From Caprimulgus europaeus (Eukaryota; Chordata; Aves; Caprimulgiformes; Caprimulgidae), in assembly GCA_907165065.1 (NCBI GenBank), contig OU015528.1:44383515-44447514 (forward strand): a DNA stretch of 64,000 bases. Direction: 5' to 3'. Shown one piece after another: positions 15,301 through 26,600 of the stretch (the first letter of the stretch is position 1; each line of letters starts with the position of its first letter). The translations under genes were made by a program, and so were the position numbers. The notes below the pieces were generated by a model. It searched no databases, was not told where the DNA came from, and was given only the letters and a program-made list of their open reading frames with translations.

Positions 15301-18300
15301 CTTTTATTTCTATTATTAAATGGTTCTTATCTCAACCTACGAGTCTCCTTACCCTTGTCCCCAGTTCTCTTCCCTGTCCCCTGGGAGTGGGGGGTAGTGA
15401 GTGAATGCTTGTGTTGGCTGCTAGCCAAGTGCTAGCCAGTGAAACCACCACAACTTCTTTACAAAATAGAAATGGTATGGTGTTGTTCAGCCTATACATC
15501 AAATATTTTACAATTTTATAAAAGGCTTTTCATAAACAAAGGTTGGTTGACAATATTGCTCCATTGCTTCACTGGTAAACGATGGCCAAACAGTAACTAT
15601 TTGATTAATAGCCTGCTAATGTTCCATGTATATTTTAGTAAATATGACATATGGCAAATCACAAATTAAGTGTCTGAATTTTCAATAGGTATCATCCTTT
15701 GTCAGTTTCACAGCTAATGAGAAAACAAATAGGTAAACACAAATAAAGCATTAGTTTAGCATTCAGTTGACTTTATTTTAATTATCAATACATATAGCAG
15801 ACAAATTACTTCTTCAGACCTAAATTTTGTATGATCAGCATGTCAAATAATATATTTCAGCAAAAACCATAACACCATAAAGAAGATAAATCAAATGCAA
15901 CAGTCATTGTTACTGTAGATGTCTCTAAGTCAGCCCAGAGATCCTTTGCATTACCCGTAGAAGTGTCTCATCATGTGAACTTGGAAAAGCCTTAACTTGG
16001 TAAAATGGACACATTTTAAAATTACCCATTTATCTAAATAAGCATATATTTGTTCAGGAGTGAAAGTCATTATGATTGTAGCAGACACTAGATTATAACA
16101 GATTTTGCATGTTACACTAGGAAAAAAAAGTTAATAATTTTCTTTTGTGTTTCAGATGTCTGTTGAAATTACTGGAATTACGTCACGTGTGAGACTAGCT
16201 TCTCCGGTTTCTGTCATCACAGAAGCAGACAGTCAGACGGAGAGCAGGGCAGCAAATGCTTCAAATAAGGAAATCAACATTCAGTGGTATATTCCTTCTC
16301 TGGCAAAGCCATTAAACGATGCAGAGACTAAGGTATAACTACACCAAAGCAGTTCCTTCTTGGAACAAATTAAGTCTCCTTTCCAGTGAATATTTGTGTT
16401 CTGAGTGATCAGCTTTTTATTGAATTATACATACGCTGATTGGCAAGCTGGACAACAGGGAGCTAGGTATTTACTCTGCCACAATCCTGCTATGCAGGAA
16501 AAACAGAATGCCCTGACAGTTTTTTGGTGGCAGGCCAAAGAAAGACTTTGTTGACCATATAAAGATTCCAGGCCATGTTGTATTCATGCCTTTTGCAGGT
16601 CCTTCATATCTTAGAATCATAGAATCAATGGTTTGGGTTGAAGGAACCTCCAAAGATCATGTAGTCCAATCTCCTTGCAGTGAGCAGGGACATCTTCAAC
16701 TAGATCAGGTTGCTCAGAGCCCTGTCCAACCTGACCTTGAATGTTTCCAGGGATGGGGCTTCTACCACCTCTCTGGGCAACCTGTTCCAGTGTTTCACCC
16801 CCCTCATTGTAAAAAATTTCTTCCTTATATCTAATCTAAATCTCCCCTCTTTTAGTTTTAAACCATTACCCCTTGTCCTGTTGCTACAGGCCCTACTAAA
16901 AAGCCTGTCCCTGTCTTGCTTATAAGCCCCCTTTAAGTATTGAAACACTGCAGTAAGGTCTCCTCAGAGCCTTCTCTTCTCCAGGCTGAACAACCCCAAG
17001 TCTCTAAGACATTCTTCATAGGAGAGGTGTTCCATCCCTCTGATAATTTTTGTGGCCCTCCTCTGGACCCATTCCAACAGGTTCATGTCTTTCCTGTACT
17101 GAGGACTCCAGAGCTCGACGCAATACTCCAGGTGGCGTCTCACCAGAGTTGAGTAGAGGGGCAGAATTACTTCCCTTGACCTGCTGTCCATGCTTCTTTT
17201 GATGTAGCTCAGGATATGGTGGCTTTCTGGGCTGCAAGTGCACGTTGCTGACTCATGTCCAGCTTTTCATCTACCAGTACCCTCAAGTCCTTCTCCACGG
17301 GGCTATACTCAATTCCTTCATCCTTCAGCCTGTATTGATACTGGAGATTGCCCTGACCCAGGTGCAGGACCTTGCACTTGGCCTTCTTGAAGCACTCTCA
17401 GCAAGTTTGCTGATGACACCAAGCTGTGTGGCTCGGTTGACACACTGGAGGGAAGAGATGCCATATAGAGGGACCTTGACAGGCTTGAGAGGTGGGCCTG
17501 TGCAAACCGCATGAAGTTCAACTTTTTAACTCTGTTAAATTTGGAAAGAGCTGACCAATACATTCAAACAATACTGTTTGGTGGGAGGCTGTTGGAAAAG
17601 CAAAGATTGTATGTAAAATTTCTGCTATTTCTGCAATAGAAATCCATGATCTCCAAACTTTTTGACACAGCAGATCAGTGTCAAAGTTTCTACTAGACCC
17701 TCTTCATCTCTGTTAGTAAGCTGATATATCCTGTGAAGTTAGTGCAAATAATGTACTTTTCAACATAGTTTTGCAGGTTACTTTAGCATTACCTTACAGA
17801 TCATTAGAGATCCAGAGGCAACTCTTGAAAAAAACTAATATATGACTGCCATATTCTTGACATTCTCCATATAGTCAAAATATTCAGCTACCCCTAAAAA
17901 GCATATTTTCAACCACAATAGCAAATTAATGCAGTGAAAGATGAGATTATTCTATTTCAGTTTCTTGTGGTCTTATATCAATACAGCTTTGTTAGATTGG
18001 TGAGTTATGTGCACTTCATGGATTTAAACGTAGTATGATGACAGCCCTGCACCAGGCCATACAGCAAATGTAACTAATCACATAGGGCCTTTCGAAATTC
18101 AGTAAAAGCTCTCTGCTCAGCTTACCTGAAGTTGCAGCTTTGGACATAAGCATAAGTGGGATTCATTCATCAGGATGAGGACAAGATTAGGATTTTGGTG
18201 GTGACTCTAAATTAGTAAATTAGTTATGCTCTAAGGTGTAACTAATTTTCAATCTCATATAAATTATATCCTTAATTAAATTGTTTTTAACACCCATAAA

Positions 18301-21300
18301 AAATGAGTACAGTACAAATTCATAGGAAGCAACACTCCTCCCTTTTTTGAAAGTCAGTTATCTAAGTCTTCATCGGTACACTGTATTTGATAGTCATTAC
18401 AGCCAAGTATCACTGAAATAGCTCAGGTCTACTATGCTCTACTGCATTATAGCTTACCTATTCTCTCTCTTTTACAGGTTTTGCTGCTCTATGCTTATAA
18501 TACAAAGCCTGTCAAGATAAGCAACATTAAGATTTTCAGTTCAATGTCTACGTTTTCAGGCTACTTGTGGATCCCATTGGCTAGGTAAATAATCACTGAC
18601 TTTATCCTGTTATTTCATGCTGTATTAAAGATCAGTCAGCCATTTAGGATGAGAGAAAATAAAGTACTAAATATCAAAGTGCTCTAAGTCTTTAAAAGCA
18701 TAATTTTTTGCTTTTCAGTGATTTTTCACTATAAAAACTGTAAGATGTTATACACAATGTTAAACCCATCCAAACATATTTCTTTTCAGTACATTAGCAT
18801 TTTTGTTTTGATTCTTAGGAACTGAGTAACACACGCTAATTATATTACACTGGCATAGCAATGTAAGAAAATGCTAGCAAATCTAAGAAGCAGTCCCAGT
18901 TATTCCCATTCTCTGACGGAATCGGCTACTTTCTCCATCCCATATTACAACTCTGAGCATATAACAGTTTTTCGCAATTGTAGCCCCAGACTCAGCCCTT
19001 CATTTTCCATCCTATGGCATTTTTCGTTACTTCTTGTCATTTGTCTAGCTCCAGAATTTTTGGAACTGCTGAGCAGGTGGAGAGGAAGGAATAATGGGCC
19101 AAGAAGAGTTGCAGCCCCTGCCACCCAGGTTGTCAGCCCACCTTGTGCTGCTTGGAAGAGAAAATCTTTTTTTAGAGAGCCATACTTAAAATACTTTTTC
19201 TTACTATTTTTAATGCAAAAAGCTAATGCATTCCATATTTCTACTTTCTTTAATAGAAAACTTATTTTTCTAAAGTGATGAGATCAGTCTTGAAATGAAA
19301 GAAAATGTAGAATCTAATCAATATGCAATAAAAGCTAGGTCAGTTTAATTGTAACACGAAAACAACAAATATTGTTGTTTTATAACATCAATAATGAAAA
19401 ATCTTGTGTTCTTTCAGAGTAATTTCTTTACGGGAGAAATTATCTAAACTGAAGCAGCAAGTTGAAATGTTGATGCAAAATTCTAAAAGCTTGTCTTCAG
19501 CTTCAGAACCTACAAGTTTTCTTGGACAAAGAGAAACCTTTACAATAATTCCTTCAAAAAAACCCAAAATGCATGTTGCAAAAGTGCATCTTGATGAAAA
19601 AACAGAAGTAAGTGGGAACAGTTCTGCTCTTAAATATGTCTGACAGTCTCTTATTTAAGATGTCTGCTTTGGGAAAATAAATAACAGTAACTTCAACAGC
19701 AGACATAAAAGATTAAACTTCTCTCACCCCTTTCAAGAAATGTTGAAATGTTTTCACTTTTCATTTAGTATTTAACTTTTTCTTTTCCTTTTATATTGCT
19801 TGTCACTTTACAAAAATATCAGGCATCTCAGCCTTCCACTTGAAAATAAAGGCTACATCTCCAGGTACATAGATTTGAAAATTGATGCCTGATTTATAGT
19901 AATCTACATCTGAAAATGCTTGACATAGTGTTAAATTAGCATGGTCATCAACCCAGAAGTGCTTTTTAAGATGTTACACATCTTCAATACAAAATGGGCA
20001 GTGATGGTTTCTGAAATAAGATTCTTCTAATAAGTTTTTTGAGAGAGGACTAAAACTGGCAGAGAATTTATTTTCATTTTCTCTATGCCATCTTCCTCTT
20101 TTCTTTTTATTAGCAAGGCTGAATGTGGTCCACAACTAAATAACTCCCCCTCACATACACACACAAAAGAGGTAATTTCAGAATTTTCCATGTGGTCTGC
20201 TTGAGATAATGTCATTGGAATAGAATGTTGCCACAGCATAACTGCTGCTTGATAAATGCCAAGGAAAAATAGACGTTTATTTTCAAAGTGGGAGACATTT
20301 ATCATGTGACAGGATTCTCTTTATATCTATTATATGAAATGATTAATGATGTAGAGGCTGTCATTTTGTCTGATGGATGCTGTGAAACAGTGACAATTGT
20401 GCACTGTGCCATTATTACAAGCCTGTATTTTGACCACCTTGGAGAACAAATGATGTTTTGGCCAATCACAGTGTTTTCAGGAGGGTAGACAGAGCTGTCC
20501 TCTAGTGGGTGTTTCTGATTACCTGAAATGTTGTGCTCAAACTTTCCTTAATATATGTCAGTAATTGGAAAAACAATGTTTAGAATGCTAATAAGATTAG
20601 CATGCCATGCATTATACATGTATAAATATTATCTTGTCAGAGTGTTTGTTTAGAATGTCTTCAGTAAACACATCACAGAAGTACGCTCACTCATTGGATT
20701 TAATACCTGAGCCAGGGGCAATTGTGCCTCAGTAGAAACTGCAAGGTTTGGGCACTTGTGTTTGTACAGCAAACAACTATTTCTGCTGCAGAAAATTTGT
20801 ATTCATCAGCTAAGGTTTATTTTGCTGTAAGTTTAACTAGAATAACCTAAAACTTGATTGTTTTGAAAAAATTTGTAAAGCCAAGCCATCTGTTAGCTTA
20901 TCAGAGGAGACTGATAGTACAGCATTAGTTTTTTCTTGTTTTATACCATTAGGAAATGGCTAAAAGGTGTTTATCTGAAGTCAAAGCACTGCTGTCTGTT
21001 GTTCCAGCCCCATCCTTGCCACTAACTGAGGTATGCTATTCTCAGTAATAGTAAAAATTTGTTTTCTAAAATAAAACAATTGTTCAGTTAAATTGAAACA
21101 TAGATTTTACTACTCAGCATCTTCCGATTTTTTTATCATACATTTGCTGGGCTTTTTGTTTGGGTTTTATTTTTACATCTTTACAAATAACATACCAATG
21201 TGCATGATGACAAACTATTGATATCTTCACTGTTCATTAGACTTATCTTTTTAGACATACAAAAATGTATTAAAAATGAATCTCACTCACAATGGGTTCA

Positions 21301-23654
21301 TCTGGTTTATCCAGCATTCTTTGGTCATTGTTTACGCAGACTCCAGTGAATTTCCATGTTGCAATTGCCAAATGCAATTTCCTTCCATCCCTGTGTTTCT
21401 ACAGTTATTTAGGCTTCCTTCTATTTTCCTTCAGCTTTCTCTGACTTGCCCACAAAACGTCCTTAGAGATAACATGCCATTTTTTTTGTCCATGCTGTTA
21501 CATTCATCTTATTACCCAGTTGCAGTCAGTATCCTGGAGGAGACTATGGGAACTAGCCCATAGTGGGCAGCAGTAGTGTTGCAGTGGGAGGGGGATCAGG
21601 AGGGACCACAGCTGCCAGGGCTCAAGGAACTCCAAGGAAGATTTTGGAATCCACGTTAACATATCAGCCTCCCTACTGATCCTCAAATCTCTTGCCTGTA
21701 ATTGTTCACAACAGAATGGAAATGGATAAGGCATCCGCTGTACTCTTCTTTTCCAGTCAGGTAGCTCTTCTTACGAGAAGAGAATCCCAAGTTTTATCTG
21801 GGAACAGTTTGGCTAGTAACCTATTACAGGAGAGAGAATCTTTACTGCTGTCCTGTGCATCCCGCAATCTGGTACCTAGGAACACATACTTCCCTTTCAT
21901 ACATAGTGCTCCATTCTTCCCACCCCTTGTCATCCATCCCGACGGTCTCTCCCAAATGACTCCCAGACCTTCGTATCACTCAGTCTGGCTTTAACAGTGC
22001 ATCAAAATACATAGACATTAATTCTGCAAAGCTATGCTTTTCACAGTCCCACTGAAATATCTTCCATGATAGAGAGATCTGGCAGGTACGAAGGGAAAGG
22101 TACAGCTGAGCTTTCATAGAATCACGTGGACCTCCTGGACCTGTTAAATTCTTGTGAATCCCTCTTCACTTTCCCTGCCTCTATTTGTGGGCCTACGATG
22201 AAAATGAGGGAGCAGATTTAGTGGTGTCCTTTCAGTAACAATATGACATTAACTGCACTGTTTTATTCTGGCTAAATGCCACAAGAAGCTAAAATATTTC
22301 CACAGGTAGAACAATGGGCTTTTCATCACGAAGTTTCAGAAAGAGACTTCAAACTAAGATCCTATTGGATATGGAAGATTTGGTTGAGCATCTAATTCTT
22401 CAAGATACTGAGAATCTTCATTCTTCTCTGAAGCCAGCAGAACTTGTCGAGCGTTTGTGTATAGCATATTTCTAAGTAGTATTTCCAAACTTCCAAATAA
22501 GTTATATGTGTACATTACCCAGTCTTCTTGGCTACAGGTAGAAAGCTTAGCGGGATACTGTATACCATAGTGTAGTACACTCCCTTTGTTTTCAAGCATG
22601 CAGGAGAAGGCAGCAGATACATTGCTTACATGTAGTTTTACATCATTTTTTCCCAACCACACACTCTTTTGTTGCTTGTCTTCTTGTGAATTAATTGGAC
22701 AAAGTCAGTTCTAATTTGTGGTATGTTTTCTCATTCTCTGAGCTGTCACACTTTAAATCCTAACATGTTACCAGCTTCTCTTCTTTGAGTCTCTTTTTTC
22801 TCTTCACGTGTCTTATGAGGCTTTTGTTTCAGTGATGAATTATATTTGTAAGTGGAAAAGTGAATTTTTATTGACTGTTCATGTTTTAATACAAATTGAT
22901 CAGCCAGCTTGTTTTTAAAGCTATTTAATGAATAGCTATGTTCTTAAGGGAGATAATAAAGCATAGTGTTTGTGAATTTCAATCTTAAAAGTAAATTTAT
23001 AAATAAAATAATTGCATTAAAAATTAATCTCCCTCGATAGCCTGTTCCAAGCTTCTCTTCCCTTAGTTAGTTTTTCCTAATATCTAAATCAGCTAAATGT
23101 TTCTTATCAATGTGCAATGGATATACAAACCAGTTTATCATTGCCCTCTGTTTCACTTTTTACAGTTCAATTCTTTCAACTTCTCATCTTAGGAAAAACC
23201 TTCCAAATTACTAATTATTCCTGCTGCTCTTGTCTGATCTTCATTTTACCTACAGATGATCAGGATAAACTTTGTGAGCAAGACCCTTCATAGAAATTTC
23301 CTCCCTTTAATCTTGTTTTACTAGTTTCCTGCAAGAGATGTAATTAACCACAAATTTAAATTGAGGCAATGAGTATCTCTAACTTCTTCATTGGTTGTAG
23401 GTCAGAAATCTGTCTTTAATATGAAGTTATTTGTATATATGTACTTCTTGGTACATATAAGCCTAATAAAGTTGTTTGTATTTAATTAAGTAATTATTTA
23501 ATTAATTAATTTCCTGTTTTTTTTTTTTTTTCAGATCCCATTTGATGTTACCTTGCAGTCAATAGCAAGTTTGGAAGATATGTTTGACCCTGCCAGTGGA
23601 TGTATAATAAGTGAAGAAAGTCTTTTCGAGTGGGTCATTTCTCTGTTGCACTGA
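189..23654 (+). CDS. CFAP54: CFAP54 (cilia and flagella associated protein 54), C-terminal part, 15 exons
   Basis: CFAP54 is a roughly 3000-residue axonemal protein of the central-pair C1a projection; in mouse its loss impairs ciliary and sperm motility (family knowledge). Only the 3' end of the gene lies here. Exons: 189-346, 540-725, 1986-2112, 3418-3573, 4739-4847, 7201-7306, 8072-8149, 8674-8815, 10845-11045, 12244-12452, 16156-16332, 18478-18584, 19418-19607, 20953-21030, 23535-23654. Every junction is AG/GT and the phases chain without a stop, giving about 713 residues ending [11 protein letters not shown]. The encoded part is mostly helical and charged, with no transmembrane segment or catalytic motif that I can see. 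Assignment rests on the protein character and on position directly upstream of NEDD1 on the same strand, as in other vertebrates. The 5' exons are off the window. Identity was not checked by alignment. Confidence 0.85.
540..725 (+). CDS. CFAP54: CFAP54 exon
   Basis: Acceptor ccaaacag, donor gtgagt. 62 whole codons, [11 protein letters not shown] ... LAHELTIKA, phase 0 on both sides. Confidence 0.82.
1986..2112 (+). CDS. CFAP54: CFAP54 exon
   Basis: Acceptor ttttcatag, donor gtgaga. Encodes [15 protein letters not shown] ... LLAEVKMRI plus the first base of a Gly codon (phase 1 out). The 1.26-kb intron upstream (726-1985) is AT-rich and shows no other feature. Confidence 0.8.
3418..3573 (+). 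CDS. CFAP54: CFAP54 exon
   Basis: The acceptor follows a long T run (ttttttcttag). Encodes [20 protein letters not shown] ... MEAEILFQI, completing and opening split Gly codons. The stretch [20 protein letters not shown] is amphipathic helical in character. Confidence 0.82.
4739..4847 (+). CDS. CFAP54: CFAP54 exon
   Basis: Acceptor ttcttttttag, donor gtaaga. Encodes [15 protein letters not shown] ... SQQHDQKF and leaves in phase 2 inside a Glu codon. Confidence 0.82.
6124..6711 (+). mobile_element. CR1 LINE fragment, 3' end, sense, in a CFAP54 intron
   Basis: Truncated copy of the bird CR1 retrotransposon. The frame 6121-6615 encodes the part of ORF2 after the reverse-transcriptase core: [20 protein letters not shown], then [18 protein letters not shown] and [20 protein letters not shown], stopping after SNLI. 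The CR1 3' tail follows, with its ATTCTATGAT repeats near 6690-6710. Endonuclease and catalytic RT motifs are missing, so the copy is dead. 5' truncation is normal for CR1. Confidence 0.93.
7201..7306 (+). CDS. CFAP54: CFAP54 exon
   Basis: Acceptor tttgttacag, donor gtatgt. Encodes [20 protein letters not shown] ... MVPSKSN. The intron upstream (4848-7200) carries a CR1 fragment at 6124-6711. Confidence 0.82.
8072..8149 (+). CDS. CFAP54: CFAP54 exon
   Basis: A 26-codon exon, phase 0 both sides: [18 protein letters not shown] ... RAATQ. Donor gttggt is non-consensus at position +3. Confidence 0.78.
8674..8815 (+). CDS. CFAP54: CFAP54 exon
   Basis: Acceptor tatttttag, donor gtattc. Encodes [20 protein letters not shown] ... 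LASYRDFLS plus one base of Gly or Asp; phase 1 out. Confidence 0.8.
10845..11045 (+). CDS. CFAP54: CFAP54 exon
   Basis: Acceptor catttgcag, donor gtatga. Encodes [20 protein letters not shown] ... LHNTNLLF. Rich in Lys, Glu and Gln, so probably a solvent-exposed linker. The intron upstream (8816-10844) shows only AT-rich and A/C-rich low-complexity patches. Confidence 0.82.
12244..12452 (+). CDS. CFAP54: CFAP54 exon
   Basis: The acceptor is AAAG rather than CAG. Encodes [20 protein letters not shown] ... GRPADSSK, phase 0 out. The intron downstream (12453-16155, 3.7 kb) carries an LTR at about 14837-15452. Confidence 0.82.
14837..15452 (+). mobile_element. Solo LTR of an avian endogenous retrovirus, sense, in a CFAP54 intron
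   Basis: Diverged copy of the LTR family also seen at 59232-59835. Shared blocks in order are the AGCAGGGACAGAG start, TTGTTATGAGAGAGACACTGA, GATATTCCATATCATATC, a GGTCAGTGGGTGGTGAGCA box, an ATTATTATTATCATTA tract, ATCTCAACCTACGAGTCTCC and the end AAACCACCACAAC. An ATTAAA polyadenylation-like signal sits at 15315-15320. No gag, pol or env sequence flanks it, so it is a solo LTR. Boundaries are about +/-10 bases and I see no clear target-site duplication. Confidence 0.8.
16156..16332 (+). CDS. CFAP54: CFAP54 exon
   Basis: 59 whole codons, [20 protein letters not shown] ... PLNDAETK. The ATG at the exon start is an internal Met by coincidence, not a start codon: the frame is open into the upstream exon. 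Confidence 0.82.
16611..17394 (-). mobile_element. CR1 LINE, 3' segment, antisense in a CFAP54 intron
   Basis: On the minus strand this encodes CR1 ORF2 from [13 protein letters not shown] through the [16 protein letters not shown] region, [15 protein letters not shown] and the C-terminal [20 protein letters not shown], then the 3' tail with AGAATCATAGAATC repeats at the left edge. Stops and frame shifts make it non-functional. It joins directly to an opposite-strand CR1 piece at 17395; see the finding on 5' inversion. Confidence 0.92.
17395..17527 (+). mobile_element. CR1 LINE, inverted 5' segment with RT catalytic motif
   Basis: The plus strand reads [20 protein letters not shown], stop, [22 protein letters not shown] is the reverse-transcriptase active-site box. 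In intact CR1 this block lies immediately before [10 protein letters not shown], which is where the neighbouring minus-strand piece begins, so the two are adjacent parts of one element in opposite orientations. Confidence 0.88.
18478..18584 (+). CDS. CFAP54: CFAP54 exon
   Basis: Acceptor ttttacag, donor gtaaat. Encodes [20 protein letters not shown] ... GYLWIPLA and part of an Arg codon (phase 2 out). Hydrophobic beta-like character. The intron upstream carries the inverted CR1 at 16611-17527. Confidence 0.82.
19418..19607 (+). CDS. CFAP54: CFAP54 exon with coiled-coil-like start
   Basis: Acceptor tctttcag, donor gtaagt. Begins [20 protein letters not shown], a heptad-like Leu/Val pattern that could form a short coiled coil, then a Ser-rich linker and [17 protein letters not shown]. 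Confidence 0.84.
20953..21030 (+). CDS. CFAP54: CFAP54 exon
   Basis: 26 codons, phase 0 both sides: [15 protein letters not shown] ... PSLPLTE. Acceptor ataccattag, donor gtatgc. Confidence 0.82.
23535..23654 (+). CDS. CFAP54: CFAP54 last exon and stop
   Basis: The acceptor follows a long T tract. The frame reads [15 protein letters not shown], then [14 protein letters not shown] and [10 protein letters not shown], with TGA at 23652-23654. The exact start is uncertain by two bases (23535-23537) because I cannot count the T tract reliably; the start given here is the one that keeps the frame open. Confidence 0.75.
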   Translation: MPFDVTLQSIASLEDMFDPASGCIISEESLFEWVISLLH

Positions 23655-23667
23655 ATTCTGTTTTTGC

Positions 23668-23673
23668 AATAAA
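23668..23673 (+). terminator. CFAP54: CFAP54 polyadenylation signal AATAAA
   Basis: The canonical AATAAA lies only 13 bases after the CFAP54 stop codon, so the 3' UTR would be about 30-40 bases. No other canonical signal is needed to end this transcript. Confidence 0.75.
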
Positions 23674-26600
23674 GTACTTAATCAGTGACTAAGTGCTACA
23701 GATTTAGACTTAAGTTCTGGTGTTAATGAAACAACCTCAATCACACCAGGATTTGGCTCCTAATGTGTTTTCTAATTTTAATTCGTAGCTTATTTGTAAT
23801 TATTTTAAAATTAATAGTTTTAAAAATTAACTCACATTTTTTAGGAATTAAATGTTAAAAATAGTTTCTTAATAAGAGGATTAAAAATTTGATTTATTCA
23901 ATCATCTATAATTAAGTGAGTTTGTTGGGGGTTTTCTAGCTTTTCTTAGATAATTTCTTGTTGTTTAGAAAAGCTGAACAGGCTTGTAGTCTTCCAGCAT
24001 CTGCTAATAAATACCATGTTTTCCCTGAAGTTTTATTCTCATCAGAAATTTTTAATGGCTTTTGAACTTTTTTTTCAGTGGTTGATATTTTTTTTTGTCC
24101 TAAAATCATCACCGAGTTTGTTCATTTACACTCTATTTGGAAACTAGCGTTTCAGACTTTTCTATCTTTCTATCTTTTGATAAAGAAAAACACATCAAAG
24201 TTTGTCGAGGATAAAAATGATCGTCCAGATGTCTCTATATTTTCAAAGCATTTGTCTGAAAAAAGGCAGTTTAAAAAATAAAATGGTACTATATAGAACA
24301 CTTTTGGACATCATTCTAAAATACTAACAAAACCTCTATTTATGGTGTCAATATCGTAAATATTATTTTAAAGAGCTGAAAACACCCTAACGAGTCCTAG
24401 CAACAACCATCTGAGGAAATATGGTTGTCCAGTGTTAAAGATGAGGAGTTTGCCATGAAAAAGTGAGTGAGTTGAACAAGGCTGCAGAGGAGGGTGCAGT
24501 AGGATTCAGGACTGAGAGTTCATGGCCCTTTGGTTTTGCTCACATCACAAGGCCAGGCACTTCTTCACTAGATACAATAATTTCTTTGCAACAAACAGCA
24601 AAAATCACAGGATGTTTGGGCAGGAGCCCTGTGAAACGTGTCCTATCGTTCTCTGTGCTTCTCTGTAGCCGTGAAAATTCAGGACTAATAGTTACCATTC
24701 CTGGGTTCAGTTTCTGTGAAAAAGAAACAGCTGGGTTGAAAAGCCAGCCCCGTTTGCTTCAGTCAGGCTCTCCCTGTGGAGGTAAAAGATTCAGCATAAT
24801 GAGTATCTTAAATCTGATCAGTAACAGGAAGAAATGGGGTGAGGTTTTCTTCTGTTTTTCTTTATTTCTATAAAAGAAATACGAATGGATGTATTTGCAT
24901 TATGTGTAGCATTTTAAAAGTCATGCTGTTTTTTAGTTTGTGTAGGCTTCTCTAGAATTATGTAGATAGTAGGAGAATTAGAAGGATTATGATACAATTA
25001 TAAAAAGAAAGTAAAAACTGAGTAATTGATAGGGAAGGTATTTTTATTTAACTTAGCTGCCTAATAGCAAGTTTGGAGGAGATATTCCTTAGCATTATTC
25101 TTTAATTAAAATAATTTATTGTTCTTCAGTTCTTCAAAAAGCAGAAAAGATAATAATTGACATTAGTCATTTTTCTTTTACAAGGAACAAGTAGAAAATG
25201 GCACTTTTTTAAAAAAAGCAATTCAGTCTTTCCTTGTGCTTTGTAAAAAGTGTAAACCCTTTCTTCTTCTTTTTGGGGTCACCTTGAGGATTATCATAGG
25301 ACTTTTGTGCAAATTAATTAATATTTACAAAATATTCTATAGCATCAGGTAAAAATGGAAGTAAAGTTCTATTACAGACAAGGTGTTTCTTCAGTACTGC
25401 CAGGCTGGGCCTTGTTATAATTCTTATACTTGAAAGAGAAATATTAAAGAAAATGCTTTACATATGCATTTAAAATACATTACACTTTTAAAGATATTTT
25501 TGTTGAAATGAAAATATATCCTACCATCTCCTTTAACACAGCAGAGGAAAATGATAATGTTGGAACGTTGACCTCACTGTATCCATAGCAGCAGATTTTA
25601 CTCGCATAAACACAGGATTAAGTATTCAATGCAGGTTTCAGAAGAAAACATTGGAGAAAACATTTTTCTTTTAGCACATAATTAAACTCTTTAGTTAAAA
25701 TCTGCTTGGAAGGAAGCTCATATCTAAACATCTCCAGTAATTGCACAGAAAAAAAGTATATAGCTAATTGCAAAGTAAATTGCTTCTTGTTTTATGTATT
25801 ACAGTAGTTTGGATGGGTTTTTCCTTACCATTGAATGCAGACTAAAGCTTTCAACATGTGAGACTAGAATAAATTTGTGTCAGTACCATGCTCAATTAAA
25901 TTTCCACAGAATACTTGTCTGTGTCACTCTCTCCAAAATTAAAAAGGAAGAGGGAAAAGGCAACTTGTTTGATTTCACAGACTGAAGTGTAAGGGAGGGC
26001 CCTCCTGCTATGTGGAGGTCTGCTCTGTGATCTGCCCTGTACAACACTGCTGAAGGGCTACTTACCACCTTGACAGGTTTGAATCACTGGCATGTTTACC
26101 AGTTCTTTTCAAATTTTAATGGAAATATTTCTCCATTCCAATTGTGTGAAAGGAATGGATAGTGTTTCCCTATCTGATAAGTTGTGAGACAAGGCAAGGG
26201 AAGAGAGAGTGCACTGTGGAGACAAACTGACAGGATTCTGAAATGAATGACATTTTTATCCTCAGTGCCTCCCCTGGATGAGAGACAAGAAGGATCCTAT
26301 AAGGGACAGAAGAATAATAAAAAGTCATGTTTTGTTTTTTGGTTTGTGTTTTTTTGGTGGGGTTTTTTTGTTTTGGTTTGGTTTTTTTGAATTCTTTTGG
26401 TATTGGCTGTATTGTGAACTGAATGAAGTAAGCGTCCTGAGGAAAAAAATAGCTTCTGGTCCTGTAATTAATAACTGCATCCTCAAGAATGTGCTTAGGC
26501 TCACACTGAAACTGAATAGGGAGCTTAGCATGCACAGGTTTGAATGGGTTTTAGAACATTTTTCAAATACTGTATCAATATAGTTTTAAGTTATATTGCT

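Noticed and set aside
16700..17243. Several open frames on both strands around 16.6-17.2 kb
   Set aside because: All lie within the CR1 copy or are its antisense shadows.
22105..22125. TTTCATAGAATCAC as another CR1 tail
   Set aside because: Only a dozen matching bases and no adjoining CR1 sequence.
23535..23587. Apparent two-base frameshift and early stop in the last CFAP54 exon (TGA near 23585)
   Set aside because: It appears only if the T tract before the acceptor is counted two bases longer. The alternative keeps a protein-like tail open to 23654, so a counting error is more likely than a real mutation.
26170..26583. Open frames over 26.2-26.6 kb on both strands
   Set aside because: Driven by the G/T-rich simple repeat; Lys/Asn/Pro and Phe/Trp runs are repeat translation.
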